45,184 nt of DNA from an uncultured Thermoleophilia bacterium (GCA_903927755.1 CAIYOD010000070.1:1-45184), one strand, 5' to 3'; positions 11,101 through 19,320 are shown, counted from the first letter of the stretch. The notes: generated by a model from the letters alone, not told the origin. Translations and numbers: made by a program.

Positions 11101-11594
11101 GAGCGATGACCTGGACGGGCGGCATCGTCGCCAACGCCCAGAAGCGCGTGAGCAAGAACGGCGGCGTGTGGCTCTCGTTCCGCCTCGAGGACATCGACGG
11201 CGGCATCGAGTGCCGCGCCTGGCCGAAGGTGTACGAGCAATTCCGCGACCTGCTGGTCGAGGACGCGATCGTCAAGCTCAAGGGCCGCATCGAGCGCCGC
11301 GCCGAGGGCGACGCCATGCTGATGGCGATCGAGGTCGTGCCGTTCAACGGCGTGAGCGAGTACCATCCGCTCACGGTCGTCATCGACTCGAGTTGCGTGG
11401 CGCCCACCGTCATCGACGACCTGCGCCGCGTCCTGTCGGACTTTCCCGGCCACGTGCCCGTGATCCTGCAGATGGTGCGCGGCGACCAGCGCGCGAGGCT
11501 GCGCATCGGCGACGGACTGCGCGTGGAGCCCGCCGCCGGGTTGTACGCGGAGCTCAAGGCGCTGCTGGGGGAGAGCTGTATCGGGGTCGGCTGA
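8178..11594 (+). CDS. dnaE: DNA polymerase III alpha subunit
   Basis: A 1138-residue replicative polymerase of the DnaE1 type. The N-terminal PHP domain begins HLHVHSEYSLLDGACR and includes ALTDHGTLGG. The palm carries PGRGSAAGS at about 355 and the catalytic PDIDMDFS at about 396, with a third Asp in KMDFLGLRNLDV near 552. The fingers include YQEQYM and SFNKSHAACYA. A C-terminal OB-fold spans about 975-1040 (MTWTGGIVANAQKRVSKNG). Length agrees with DnaE1 proteins of roughly 1150 residues. It probably extends both strands together with the beta clamp. hisZ follows 30 bases later on the same strand, so some co-transcription into the histidine genes is likely. Confidence 0.97.
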   Translation: MTAEFVHLHVHSEYSLLDGACRVKELVKRAKELGMPAVALTDHGTLGGAVKFYRAAQDEGVKAIIGLELYVATDRHSRAGVKERNAHLTLLARNEAGYKNLVKLSTTAYLEGYYYKPRADWELLGQHHEGLIALTGCMSGKTSMLLRDGDDTAALAEVTRLAELLGPENVYVELQDAGLPEQRELLPKLARLAEKAGLKTVATNDVHYLRHEDAYAHDALLCIQTQSCLTDEKRMKYGSDEFYLKSGEEMEERFTGYPGACASTVEIAERCDVHLDFGDYKLPTYPVPDGFTEDSYLRDLCEQGIARRYGADPGQEVIERLEFELGVIGEMGFDAYFLIVWDYVKFAKDNGIAVGPGRGSAAGSIVSYALGITDIDPLKYDLLFERFLNPGRKSMPDIDMDFSVEHRGEVIDYVAEKYGRDRVAQIITFGTMAARAAVRDAARVMGKPYAVGDKIAKMIPEQAPPATFDDAMKQNGELKQAYDADEEVREVVDLARSLEGLIRNDSIHAAAVVISDKPLTEYLPLQQKGEAELVTQFDMNDVSKLGLLKMDFLGLRNLDVIEAALDIIEHTRGVCIEIDQLPLDDEKTYKMLARGDSTGVFQFESPGMKEALREIGPTEFEDLIAIVALYRPGPMQFIPTYARNKKDPASVVYDHEALRPILEPTHGVTIYQEQYMAIARRVGGFSPAQADDLRKAISKKNHTLMATLKEPLMKGLAEKNVPPAVANKMWASFEATGDYSFNKSHAACYAMISYRTAWLKANYPVEYMAALVSSVMNTKDKVPFYVNQCREMGIDVLPPDVNTSVVGFTVVEGKIRFGMNAVKGVGVGAIEAIIAAREDGGPFASVFDFCARVDSQMANKRVLEALIRSGAFDSTGDPRRGMIEVLPLAMSDGERKRKDTANGQGDLFGGMGSDEDSGQPQPTVPQTEWDQTTLLRFEKEALGLWVSAHPLQGLREQLHDEIEVPVARLESAGDGAMTWTGGIVANAQKRVSKNGGVWLSFRLEDIDGGIECRAWPKVYEQFRDLLVEDAIVKLKGRIERRAEGDAMLMAIEVVPFNGVSEYHPLTVVIDSSCVAPTVIDDLRRVLSDFPGHVPVILQMVRGDQRARLRIGDGLRVEPAAGLYAELKALLGESCIGVG

Positions 11595-11624
11595 GGCCGG
11601 CCGGAGCGGGGAGGAGGACGCACG

Positions 11625-12824
11625 ATGATCCCGGAGGGCATGCGCGATGTTCTTCCGCCCGAGACGGGCCGGCTGCGGGCGGTCGAGGACCTGCTGCGCG
11701 CCCGCTTCGCCGCCTACGGCTACGGCGAGGTGCGCACCCCCTGGCTCGAGTTCGCCGAGACGCTGGAGTCGGCCGACGACGACACGCTCGCCGCCGGCTA
11801 CCGGCTGCACGACGAGCGGAGCCACGAACTCATGGTGCGCACCGACATGACGGTGCCGGTGGCGCGCATGGCGGCCGACCGCTGCGACGACGACCCGCTG
11901 CCGCTGCGCTTCAGCTACGTGGCCCCGAGCATCCGCCCGTGGGCGCCGCAGCGGGGCCAGGACGGGGAGTTCCAGCAGGCAGGCGCGGAGCTGCTGGGGC
12001 TTGATTCGGCCGAGGCGGACGCCGAGTGCGTCACGCTCCTCTGTGACGCGCTCGCGGGGCTCGGCCTCCGCCACTTCACGGTCACGCTCGGGTCGGCCTC
12101 GTTCCAGCGCGCGCTCATCGAGTCGCTGGGGCTCCCCGACGAGGACCGCCGGAAGTTCAAGGAGGCGCTCGGCGACCGGGACTATCCGCTCGTCGAGAGC
12201 ATCGCCGGCAACGCCGATGTTGAGTACGACGTCCTCAAGGCGCTGTGGCGCATCCTCGAGCTGAGCGGCGGGGAGGACGTCCTCGGTCAGGCCCGCAAGC
12301 TGGCGCGCAATCATGTCATGGAGACCGCGGTCGGCCGCCTCGCGCGGGTGCGCGACCTGGTGGAGGACGCCGGGTTCGGCGACCATCTCGCATTCGACTT
12401 CGGCCTGATGCAGGACCTGGACTACTACTCGGGCCTCATCCTCGAGGCCTACGCGCCCGGCGTCGGCCTGCCTCTCGCAAGCGGCGGCCGCTACGACGGC
12501 CTGCTGGCGCGCTTCGACTGGGACATCCCCGGCGTGGGGTTCGCCGTCGCCGTGGACAGGACCGCCGACGCGCTGGACGAGGCCGGCGTGGAATTCGTGG
12601 TGGGGCCGGCGGCGATCCCGTTCGTCGGCGGGCTGGAAGCGCCGGCGCGGGCCGCCGAGCTGCGCCGGGCCGGTCTTCCGATCGTGGCCCTGCCCGAGAC
12701 GGCGACGGAGGTGACGCCGCCGCTGCTGGTCCGCCGCGGCGGCTCGTACACGCTGCGCCTGGCCGACGGCCGCGAGCTGAACGGCGGCGCGCGCGAGATC
12801 GCAGAGGCGTTGGGGGCCGGGTGA
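11625..12824 (+). CDS. hisZ: ATP phosphoribosyltransferase regulatory subunit
   Basis: A 399-residue histidyl-tRNA-synthetase-like protein (PEGMRDVLPPE at the start, RTDMTVPVARM, then SGGRYDGLLARF). It is placed as HisZ rather than HisS because it heads a histidine biosynthesis operon and is followed by a short-form hisG. HisZ forms a hetero-octamer with short HisG and mediates histidine feedback. A strong Shine-Dalgarno run (GGGGAGGAGG) lies just upstream of the ATG. Its TGA overlaps the hisG GTG by GTGA. The C-terminal 100 residues are low-complexity in Ala and Arg but stay in frame. Confidence 0.85.
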   Translation: MIPEGMRDVLPPETGRLRAVEDLLRARFAAYGYGEVRTPWLEFAETLESADDDTLAAGYRLHDERSHELMVRTDMTVPVARMAADRCDDDPLPLRFSYVAPSIRPWAPQRGQDGEFQQAGAELLGLDSAEADAECVTLLCDALAGLGLRHFTVTLGSASFQRALIESLGLPDEDRRKFKEALGDRDYPLVESIAGNADVEYDVLKALWRILELSGGEDVLGQARKLARNHVMETAVGRLARVRDLVEDAGFGDHLAFDFGLMQDLDYYSGLILEAYAPGVGLPLASGGRYDGLLARFDWDIPGVGFAVAVDRTADALDEAGVEFVVGPAAIPFVGGLEAPARAAELRRAGLPIVALPETATEVTPPLLVRRGGSYTLRLADGRELNGGAREIAEALGAG

Positions 12825-13442
12825 GGATCGGCCTCGCCTGCGAGGCCGGCCCGCCCCCGGCCGACGTCCTCGATCTGCTGGAGGCGGCCGGTCTGCCGGC
12901 CGCCTCGCTGCGCGGCGCGGCGCCGCCGGCGCTCCTGCGCCACGACGCCGGCCTCTGGCTGCTGGGTTCGGCCGGCGACGTGCTGCGAGCCTGCGCCCGG
13001 GGAGCGCTGGACGCCGGGATCGTCGGCAGCGACCGGCTCCTCGAAGGACGCCTCGGCGTCGCCGATCTGCTGGACCTGCACAGGAGCCGCGACGAACTGG
13101 TGGTGGCCGTCATGCCGGGCGGCAGGCCCGAACGTCGGCTGCGGATCGCCACCCGCTACCTCGAGACCGCCCGTCGTCATTTCGCCGCCGCGGGCGCCCA
13201 GCCGGACATCCTCATTCTGGACGAGCCTTCGCTGGCTCCGGCCCTCGGTCTCGCCGACGGGGTCGTCGAGCTCCGCTCCCGGCTGGCGGCGAGCCCGAGC
13301 GGCGCGCCGCAGCTCGAGGTCCGGGAGGTCGTGGCCCCCCTGCAGCGCGCACCTCGTGGCGGCGCGCGCCGCCCGGGTGCTGCTGCGCGACGAGTTCGGC
13401 GTGCTGGTGACCCGGCTGCGCGCCGCAATGGAGGACAGATGA
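12821..13442 (+). CDS. hisG: ATP phosphoribosyltransferase, short form, frame-disrupted and divergent
   Basis: This gene should catalyse the first step of histidine synthesis (ATP plus PRPP). The GTG start overlaps hisZ. Homology is recognisable through GALDAGIVGSDRLLEGRLGV, IATRYLETARRHFA and GLADGVVEL. At six C (13335-13340) the frame breaks: the original frame stays open straight into hisD. Skipping one base gives CSAHLVAARAARVLL and a TGA at 13440-13442 overlapping the hisD ATG, for a total of about 206 residues, the normal short-form length. A one-base insertion in the C run is therefore the likely cause, as a sequencing error or a real mutation. The usual PKGRL opening and the TGxTL PRPP loop are absent (GLACEAGPP and RSRLAASPSG stand in their place), so activity is doubtful even if the frame is repaired. 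Confidence 0.7.
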
Positions 13443-14698
13443 GGAACCTGCCGTGGAACGACGATCTGGCGGCGACGGTCGCCGCGCTTCGCGCGCTGGC
13501 GCCGCCGCCCGCCGAGGTACAGGCGGCCGCGGCGGCCATCGTCGCCGACGTGCGCGCCCGCGGCGACGAGGCGGTCCGCGAGCAGACGGCGCGGCTCGAC
13601 CGCGTGGAGCTCACCGAGGACTACGCCGTGCCGGTCGAGGAGATGGCGGCGCGGCTCGCGGCGCTCTCGCCCGGACTGCGCGCTGCTCTCGAGATCGCGG
13701 CGGCCAATATCCGCGCCTATCACGAGCACGAAGCGGTCGCGCCCTGGCGCGAGACGCTGGCCCAGGGCCAGGTCGTCGGTCAGCAGGTCGTGCCGCTGGG
13801 CGCCGCCGGCCTCTACGCTCCCGGCGGCCTCGCCGACTACCCGTCGTCGCTGCTCATGGTGGCGATCCCGGCCCAGGTGGCGGGTGTCGAGCGCATCGTC
13901 GTCTGCTCGCCGCCGCGCCCCGGGGGCGGCGCGGCCGCCGGTGTTGCCGCCGCCTGCGCCCTCCTCGGCATCGAGCATCTCTATCCGATCGGCGGCGCTC
14001 AGGCGGTGGCCGCCATGGCGCTGGGCACCGCCTCCGTCCCGCGCTGCGACGTCATCGCCGGCCCCGGCAACGCCTACGTCACCGAGGCGAAGCGCCTGCT
14101 GGTCGGCGAGGTCGGCATCGACAGCCTGGCAGGCCCGAGCGAAGTCCTCATCATCGCCGATTCGTCGGGCCGGCCGGAGTGGCTGGCCGCCGACCTCCTG
14201 GCGCAGGCCGAGCACGGCATGGGTGCGATGGCCTGCCTCGCCGACATCGGCGGCGCGCTCGCCGGCCCCGTCGCCGCGGCCGTCGAGCGTCTCTCCGCCG
14301 AGCTGGGCATCGCCACGGACAACGTGGTCGTCGTCGAGTGCCCGGATCGTGATGCCGCGCTCGCGCTGAGCAACGCGTTCGCGCCCGAGCACCTCGAGCT
14401 GCACTGCGAGGGTGCGCGCGAGCTGCTCGCCGGGGTGCGCAACGCGGGCGCCGTCTTCGTCGGCCCGCACGCCGCCACCGCCTTCGCCGACTACGCCGCC
14501 GGCACCAACCACGTGCTGCCCACCGGCGGCTCCGCCCGCTTCGGCCAGGGACTCTCGGTCGACGCTTTTCGCAAGCGTGTGGCTGTGGTAGAACTCGACG
14601 GCCCCGCCGCCGCCGCTCTCGCTCCGCAGGTGGCGGCCATCGCCGACGAGGAGGGCTTGCGCGCCCACGCGCTCTCCGCCCGCCTCCGGACCCAGTGA
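13439..14698 (+). CDS. hisD: Histidinol dehydrogenase
   Basis: A 419-residue enzyme performing the last two oxidations of histidine synthesis with NAD and Zn2+. Clear family segments are VPLGAAGLYAPGG, IAGPGNAYVTEAKR, LAGPSEVLIIAD and AEHGMGAM. The catalytic Glu-His pair lies at residues 317-318 in NAFAPEHLEL. GTNHVLPTGG near the C-terminus is also typical. The start ATG at 13439 overlaps the TGA of frame-corrected hisG (ATGA), as expected for a coupled operon. Because of the hisG frame break, the same reading frame is open from 12821, which would otherwise predict an artificial HisG-HisD fusion of about 625 residues. hisC, which often lies between hisD and hisB, is absent here. Confidence 0.96.
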   Translation: MRNLPWNDDLAATVAALRALAPPPAEVQAAAAAIVADVRARGDEAVREQTARLDRVELTEDYAVPVEEMAARLAALSPGLRAALEIAAANIRAYHEHEAVAPWRETLAQGQVVGQQVVPLGAAGLYAPGGLADYPSSLLMVAIPAQVAGVERIVVCSPPRPGGGAAAGVAAACALLGIEHLYPIGGAQAVAAMALGTASVPRCDVIAGPGNAYVTEAKRLLVGEVGIDSLAGPSEVLIIADSSGRPEWLAADLLAQAEHGMGAMACLADIGGALAGPVAAAVERLSAELGIATDNVVVVECPDRDAALALSNAFAPEHLELHCEGARELLAGVRNAGAVFVGPHAATAFADYAAGTNHVLPTGGSARFGQGLSVDAFRKRVAVVELDGPAAAALAPQVAAIADEEGLRAHALSARLRTQ

Positions 14699-14708
14699 GG
14701 AGCATCTC

Positions 14709-15299
14709 ATGAGCGAGCGCCGCGCCGAGGTCAAGCGCACCACCAACGAGACCGACATCTCCCTGCTGCTCGACCTCGACGGCCACGGAGTCGCCGACGT
14801 CGCCACCGGCATCGGATTCCTCGACCACATGCTCGTGCTCCTGGCTTATCACGGCAGCTTCGACCTGACGGTGAAGGCCAGCGGCGACCTCGACGTCGAC
14901 GGGCACCACACGGTCGAGGACATCGGGCTCACGCTCGGCCAGGCGCTACGCGAGGCTCTGGGCGACAAGCTCGGCATCCGCCGCTACGGCTCGTTCCTGC
15001 TGCCCATGGACGAGGCGCTCGCCATGGTCGCGCTCGACCTTTCCGGGCGACCGTTCTTCGCGCACGACCTGCAACTGTCCGGCGTGCGCATCGGCGCGTT
15101 CGACGCCGATCTCACGCCGCACTTCTTCCGCTCGCTGGCCACGCAGTGTGGCATGACGCTGCACGTGCGCCTGCTCGCCGGCAGCGACCCGCACCACATC
15201 GTGGAGGCCGTGTTCAAGGCGTTCGCCCGGGCGCTCGCACAGGCGTGCGAGCGGCATGGGCGTGGCGACGACGTCCCGTCCACCAAGGGCACGCTCTGA
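14709..15299 (+). CDS. hisB: Imidazoleglycerol-phosphate dehydratase
   Basis: A 196-residue monofunctional dehydratase. It opens with the substrate-contact motif RTTNETDISLLLDLDG, then GIGFLDHMLVLLAYHG and DGHHTVEDIGLTLGQAL. The mirror-image second half carries HFFRSLATQCGMTLH and DPHHIVEAVFKAFARAL. The paired HHxxED/HHxxEA motifs bind the two Mn2+ ions. Length is typical and there is no fused HisN-type phosphatase domain. It starts ten bases after hisD with an AGGAG Shine-Dalgarno sequence spanning the hisD stop. Confidence 0.97.
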   Translation: MSERRAEVKRTTNETDISLLLDLDGHGVADVATGIGFLDHMLVLLAYHGSFDLTVKASGDLDVDGHHTVEDIGLTLGQALREALGDKLGIRRYGSFLLPMDEALAMVALDLSGRPFFAHDLQLSGVRIGAFDADLTPHFFRSLATQCGMTLHVRLLAGSDPHHIVEAVFKAFARALAQACERHGRGDDVPSTKGTL

Positions 15300-15306
15300 C
15301 GGCGCC

Positions 15307-15966
15307 GTGAACGTGTCGCGCCTCACCGGGGCTCTCCCGCGCGTCGCCGTCGTCGACTATGGCATGGGCAACCTCGCGAGCGTCGCCAAGGCGCTGGCGC
15401 GCAGCGGCGCCGACGTGCGCGTCACGCAGAGCGCCGCCGAGGTGGCCGGCGCGGCCGGCGTGGTCCTGCCCGGCGTCGGCGCCTTCCGCGACGCGGCCGC
15501 GCGGCTCGAGCAGAGCGGCCTTGGGGCCGCCGTCCTCGAGCGGATCGCGGCCGGCACGCCCTTCTTGGGCGTGTGTCTCGGCCTCCAGTTGCTCTTCGAG
15601 AGCAGCGGCGAGGGCGGCCGCTGGCCGGGACTCGGCGTGCTCGGCGGCACCGTCGAGCGCCTGCAGACCGGGCTCAAGGTGCCGCACATCGGCTGGAACG
15701 ACCTGGACTGGGGGCCGGCCGGCGCGGGCATGGCCCGCGGGCTGCCGGCCCCGGCCACCGTCTACTTCGTGCACTCCTACGCCGCCGTCCCGGCCGATCC
15801 ATCCGTCGTCGCCGCGACGACGGACTACGGTGGCCCCGTCGTCGCCGCAGTAGCGCGGGACAACGTCTGGGCAGTACAGTTCCATCCGGAGAAGAGTTCG
15901 AGCGTCGGGCTCGCCTTACTGGCGGGCTTCGTCGCCAATGTCCATCGGGAGGCCGGCACCTCATGA
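15307..15966 (+). CDS. hisH: Imidazole glycerol phosphate synthase, glutaminase subunit
   Basis: A class I glutamine amidotransferase of 219 residues. The nucleophile Cys90 lies in GVCLGLQLLFE, and the His193 and Glu195 of the triad are in VQFHPEKSS. The opening VAVVDYGMGNLASVAKAL and the HIGWNDLDW segment are HisH hallmarks. It passes ammonia to HisF. The GTG at 15307, seven bases after hisB, is chosen as start; a GTG at 15313 is an alternative, and a longer frame to 15256 would overlap hisB. The TGA overlaps the hisA ATG (ATGA). Confidence 0.93.
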   Translation: MNVSRLTGALPRVAVVDYGMGNLASVAKALARSGADVRVTQSAAEVAGAAGVVLPGVGAFRDAAARLEQSGLGAAVLERIAAGTPFLGVCLGLQLLFESSGEGGRWPGLGVLGGTVERLQTGLKVPHIGWNDLDWGPAGAGMARGLPAPATVYFVHSYAAVPADPSVVAATTDYGGPVVAAVARDNVWAVQFHPEKSSSVGLALLAGFVANVHREAGTS

Positions 15967-16688
15967 TCGTGTTCCCCGCCGTCGACATCCAGGCAGGCAA
16001 GGCGGTGCGCCTGCGGCGCGGCGACTTCGACGACGTCACCGTCTTCAGCGACGACCCGGTGGAGCTGGCGCGCTACTGGCAGGACCAGGGCGCCGAGGCG
16101 CTGCACGTGATCGACCTCGACGCGGCGCGCACCGGCGAGCTCGCCAACTTCCCGATCGTGGAGAGCATCGTGAAGGCGCTCGACATCCCCGTCCAGTACG
16201 GCGGTGGCGTGCGCAGCCAGAAGGCCTTGGCGCTCATGGCCGGTGTCGGCGTGCACTGGGTCGTGATGGGCACGGCCGCGGTCACCGCGCTCCACCTGCT
16301 CGACGACGCCGTCAACTGGCTGGGCGAACGGCTGGTCGTCGGCCTCGACTGCACCGACGGCATGGTGGCCACCCACGGCTGGCAGGAGCGCTCCCAGATG
16401 AGCGCCATCCGCTTCGTGAAGGTGCTGGCCGAGCACGGCGTGCAGCGCGTGGTCTACACCGACACGGCCCGCGACGGCATGCTCGGCGGGCCCAACCTCC
16501 CGGGTCTCGCCGACCTCGCCGAGGTGTCGCCGCTCGAGATCATCCTGTCAGGCGGCATCGCGCTGCTCGACGACCTCCGCCGCCTCAAGCGGCTGGACGA
16601 ACCCAAGGTCGTGGGCGTCATCGTCGGCCGGGCGCTCTACGAGAAGTCGTTCACGCTCGCCGACGCGCAGGCGGTCTTCGCCGATTGA
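15963..16688 (+). CDS. hisA: Phosphoribosylformimino-AICAR ribotide isomerase
   Basis: A 241-residue TIM-barrel isomerase. VFPAVDIQAGKAVRLRRGDF holds the general base Asp, and VDL-type HVIDLDAA, QYGGGVRS, YTDTARDGML and ILSGGIA are the phosphate and catalytic loops. In Streptomyces and Mycobacterium this position is filled by the bifunctional PriA, which also replaces TrpF. The loop GDFDDVTVFSDDP here resembles ordinary HisA more than PriA, so HisA is preferred, although dual activity is not excluded by reading alone. The gene is translationally coupled to hisH. Confidence 0.93.
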   Translation: MIVFPAVDIQAGKAVRLRRGDFDDVTVFSDDPVELARYWQDQGAEALHVIDLDAARTGELANFPIVESIVKALDIPVQYGGGVRSQKALALMAGVGVHWVVMGTAAVTALHLLDDAVNWLGERLVVGLDCTDGMVATHGWQERSQMSAIRFVKVLAEHGVQRVVYTDTARDGMLGGPNLPGLADLAEVSPLEIILSGGIALLDDLRRLKRLDEPKVVGVIVGRALYEKSFTLADAQAVFAD

Positions 16689-16709
16689 TCGGCGTAGCTG
16701 GATCAACGA

Positions 16710-17582
16710 GTGGTGCCCCGTGAGGCACACCGCTCTCTGACGGCGGCGCCCTTGCACCGCAAACGCATCATCCCGTGTCTCGACGTCCGCGACGGGCGGG
16801 TGGTCAAGGGCGTCAACTTCGTGGCCATCCGTGACGCCGGCGACCCCATCGAGCTGGCGGCGCGCTACGACGCCGAGGGCGCCGACGAGCTCATCTTCCT
16901 CGACATCACGGCTTCGCACGAGCGCCGCGACATCATCACCGACCTCGCGGCGCGCTGCGCCGAGCAGGTGTTCATCCCGTTCACCATCGGCGGCGGGCTC
17001 GCGAGTGAGGACGACGTCCGAGCCATCCTCGCGGCCGGCGCCGACAAGGTGACAATGAACACCGCGGCCGTCGAGGACCCGGAGCTGGTGCGCCGCTGCG
17101 CGGAGCGTTTCGGCGCGCAGTGCATCGTGGTGGCCATCGACGCGCGCCGGATCGCGGGGAGCGGGGAGGAGGGACGTCCGCCGCGCTGGGAGGTCTACGT
17201 GCACGGGGGACGCACGCCCACGGGCATCGACGCGATCGAGTGGGCGGCCCGGGCCACCGAGCTGGGCGCGGGCGAGTTCATGCTGACCAGCATGGACCGC
17301 GACGGCACCCTCGACGGCTACGACCTCGAGCTGACGCGCGCCGTGGCGCGCGAGGTCGGGGTGCCGGTGATCGCTTCCGGCGGAGTCGGCACGCTCGAAC
17401 ACCTCGCCGCCGGCCTCACTGAGGGAGAGGCGGACGCAGTGCTGGCGGCGAGCATCTTCCATTACGGCACCTACACGATCGCCGAGGCCAAGGAGTACCT
17501 CGCGGCGCGCGGCGTCCCGGTCCGGCCGGTGGCCGTCGCCGTGCCCGGCCAGCAGGACGACGACGCGGCAAGCGACGCGTGA
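16710..17582 (+). CDS. hisF: Imidazole glycerol phosphate synthase, cyclase subunit
   Basis: A TIM barrel that joins ammonia from HisH to PRFAR, giving IGP and AICAR. It has the HisF opening [21 protein letters not shown] (catalytic Asp in CLDV), [29 protein letters not shown], the second catalytic Asp in [13 protein letters not shown], and [11 protein letters not shown]. The chosen GTG gives 290 residues, with about 15 extra at the N-terminus; a TTG at 16752 giving 276 is equally credible. The C-terminus has a roughly 25-residue polar extension beyond the barrel. The stop overlaps the tsaC GTG. Confidence 0.95.
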   Translation: MVPREAHRSLTAAPLHRKRIIPCLDVRDGRVVKGVNFVAIRDAGDPIELAARYDAEGADELIFLDITASHERRDIITDLAARCAEQVFIPFTIGGGLASEDDVRAILAAGADKVTMNTAAVEDPELVRRCAERFGAQCIVVAIDARRIAGSGEEGRPPRWEVYVHGGRTPTGIDAIEWAARATELGAGEFMLTSMDRDGTLDGYDLELTRAVAREVGVPVIASGGVGTLEHLAAGLTEGEADAVLAASIFHYGTYTIAEAKEYLAARGVPVRPVAVAVPGQQDDDAASDA

Positions 17583-18286
17583 GCGGATCGCGCATCGACC
17601 TGGCCCGGCCGGACGGTGCGGACGGGCCGCGCCTGGCGGGGCTGCTTGCCTCCGCGCGACTCGTCTGCTTCCCCACGGACACTGTCTACGGCGTCGGCGG
17701 CCTCGTGACGCCGGCAGTCCGCGAAGCCGTCGTGGCTGCCAAGGGACGCGAGGCCGGCAAGCCGCTCCAGGTCGTCTATCCGACCCTGGAGCTGCTCGAG
17801 GCCTCGCTCGCGCTCGGACCCCGGTTGCTCGGCGCCGTGCGCCGGCTCCTCCCGGGGCCGTTCACCCTGCTGCTGCCGTACCCGCCGGGCCTGGCCTTCC
17901 CGCCGGCGGGCGAGGTGCCGCATCGCACCAACGGTGTGTGGGGGGTCAAGGAGATGAAGGTCGCCACCCTCGGCGTGCGCGTGCCCGCGTGGCCCGCTGC
18001 CGCGCGGGCCTTCGGCGAGCTGCCGTTCCCGCTGCTCGCCTCGAGCGCCAATCCGAGTGGGGGCTCCGCGCCCCGGTCCGTGGACGAGGTGGACGGCGGC
18101 CTGCTGGCCGCCTGCGACCTCGTCCTCGACGCCGGCCAGGTCAGTGGCGAGGCGTCGACGATCGTCGACCTCAGTCTCTACGCCTCGGACGGCGCCTGGC
18201 GTATCCTGCGCAGAGGGACCATCGACGAGAAGGGCGTCGCCGCGCTGCTGGCCGGCGCCGAGGGCGAGGAGGACACACGCACATGA
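17579..18286 (+). CDS. tsaC: L-threonylcarbamoyladenylate synthase (Sua5/YrdC/TsaC)
   Basis: A 235-residue YrdC-domain protein that makes threonylcarbamoyl-AMP for the t6A modification of tRNA. Family segments are [54 protein letters not shown] and ASSANPSGG. It ends soon after the YrdC domain, so it is the short TsaC type without a Sua5 domain. It is coupled to hisF upstream (GTGA) and to the phzF-family gene downstream (ATGA). In many actinobacteria this gene lies just ahead of the glyA-wecA-atp cluster, as it nearly does here. Confidence 0.92.
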   Translation: MSGSRIDLARPDGADGPRLAGLLASARLVCFPTDTVYGVGGLVTPAVREAVVAAKGREAGKPLQVVYPTLELLEASLALGPRLLGAVRRLLPGPFTLLLPYPPGLAFPPAGEVPHRTNGVWGVKEMKVATLGVRVPAWPAAARAFGELPFPLLASSANPSGGSAPRSVDEVDGGLLAACDLVLDAGQVSGEASTIVDLSLYASDGAWRILRRGTIDEKGVAALLAGAEGEEDTRT

Positions 18287-19176
18287 GGACGCTGCCGTTC
18301 TACCAGGTGGATGTGTTCACCGACCGCCCGTTCGCCGGCAATCCGCTGGCGGTCTTCCCCGAGGCCGAGGGACTCTCCGCGGTGCAGATGCAGGCGATCG
18401 CCAGCGAGATGAACCTCTCGGAGACCACGTTCGTGCTGCCGGCCGAAGGCGACGGCGACGTGCGGGTGCGGATCTTCACGCCCGCGCTCGAGTTGCCGTT
18501 CGCCGGCCACCCGAGCGTGGGCACGGCCTGCGAGGTGGTCCGGCTCGGGATGGTCGCGGTCACCGAGCCGGTCACCCGGGTCGTCCTGGAGCTCGGCGTC
18601 GGGCCTACCGCCGTGGACGTCTCCGTGCGGGACGGCGTCCCCATCGCCGCGACCGTGCACCAGCGCCCGCCCGTGTTCCACCCGCCGGCGCCGCGCGGCT
18701 CCGTCGCCGCCGTCCTCGGTCTCGAGCAGGAGGATCTGCACCCGGAGTTCGACCCGGTGCCCGTCGACACGGGCCTCTGCTACACCATCATCCCGCTCGC
18801 CTCGCAGCGCGCGTTGGCGCGGGTCTCCCTCGACCTGCAGCTCGCTGCCGCGTTCGAGCGGAGGCACGCCGAGATCTATCCCTGCGCCTTCACCGGCCAG
18901 GACGAGCCGTGGGTCGAGGCGCGCGGACTGTTCCCGTTCGCCGGCATCACCGAGGATCCGGCCACCGGCAGCGCCGCCGGGCCGCTGGCGGCTTACATGG
19001 CCCGTGAGGGCGTGCTCCCACCGGAGCAGGAGCGCGTCGTGCTCCAGGGCCAGCAGATCGGCCGTCCGAGCTTCCTGACGGTGGCCGTCTCGGGGACGCC
19101 TCAGGCCATCACCGACGTGCGCGTCGGCGGGTCCGTCCATCCCGTCCTCCGGGGCGAGCTCTTCCTCCCGGATTGA
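18283..19176 (+). CDS. PhzF-family isomerase / epimerase-like protein
   Basis: A 297-residue PhzF-fold protein with the expected landmarks: YQVDVFTDRPFAGNPLAVF at the N-terminus, the catalytic Glu47 in NLSETTFV, LPFAGHPSVGTA, and EDPATGSAAGPLAAYM in the second half. PhzF in phenazine producers isomerises DHHA. Most chromosomal homologues have no assigned substrate, and no phenazine genes are nearby. It is the last gene of the unit that begins at hisZ and is coupled to tsaC by an ATGA overlap. A promoter region follows. Confidence 0.9.
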   Translation: MRTLPFYQVDVFTDRPFAGNPLAVFPEAEGLSAVQMQAIASEMNLSETTFVLPAEGDGDVRVRIFTPALELPFAGHPSVGTACEVVRLGMVAVTEPVTRVVLELGVGPTAVDVSVRDGVPIAATVHQRPPVFHPPAPRGSVAAVLGLEQEDLHPEFDPVPVDTGLCYTIIPLASQRALARVSLDLQLAAAFERRHAEIYPCAFTGQDEPWVEARGLFPFAGITEDPATGSAAGPLAAYMAREGVLPPEQERVVLQGQQIGRPSFLTVAVSGTPQAITDVRVGGSVHPVLRGELFLPD

Positions 19177-19216
19177 TCGAGCGGACGCCGCCCCGGACGG
19201 CCCCCTCGGCGGAGAC

Positions 19217-19225
19217 TGATATAAT
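19217..19225 (+). promoter_or_regulatory. Extended -10 promoter for rpiB-glyA
   Basis: TGATATAAT is a perfect extended -10 element in otherwise very GC-rich DNA, about 110 bases ahead of the rpiB ATG. It lies inside a small palindrome (CTGAT ATA ATCAG, 19216-19228). It begins a new transcription unit after phzF. Confidence 0.7.
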
Positions 19226-19229
19226 CAGC

Positions 19230-19320
19230 GGCCTGTAGCCGAGGCCGTGCGGGCCCGGCAGCGGGGCGCGCCTGCGGCGTCGCCCGCGCCAACCCGCCGG
19301 GCCGGATCGCCGCCCTGACC
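19230..19320 (+). promoter_or_regulatory. Structured GC-rich 5' leader of the rpiB-glyA transcript
   Basis: The leader can fold into a small hairpin (GGCCT 19230-19234 with AGGCC 19242-19246) followed by a larger nested one. The outer arms are GGCCCGGC (19252-19259) and GCCGGGCC (19296-19303), both perfect, enclosing GGCGCG (19265-19270) and CGCGCC (19285-19290). The Shine-Dalgarno AGAAGGAG at 19321-19328 comes directly after. It matches no riboswitch consensus that I recognise. Confidence 0.35.

Noticed and set aside
12821..14698. A genuine HisG-HisD fusion enzyme
   Set aside because: The roughly 35 residues joining them are out-of-frame sequence. Shifting one base at the C run restores a normal HisG end and stop, so a fusion is the less likely reading.
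18283..19176. Phenazine biosynthesis locus
   Set aside because: Only a PhzF-fold gene is present. No other phz genes occur, and PhzF homologues are widespread with unknown roles.
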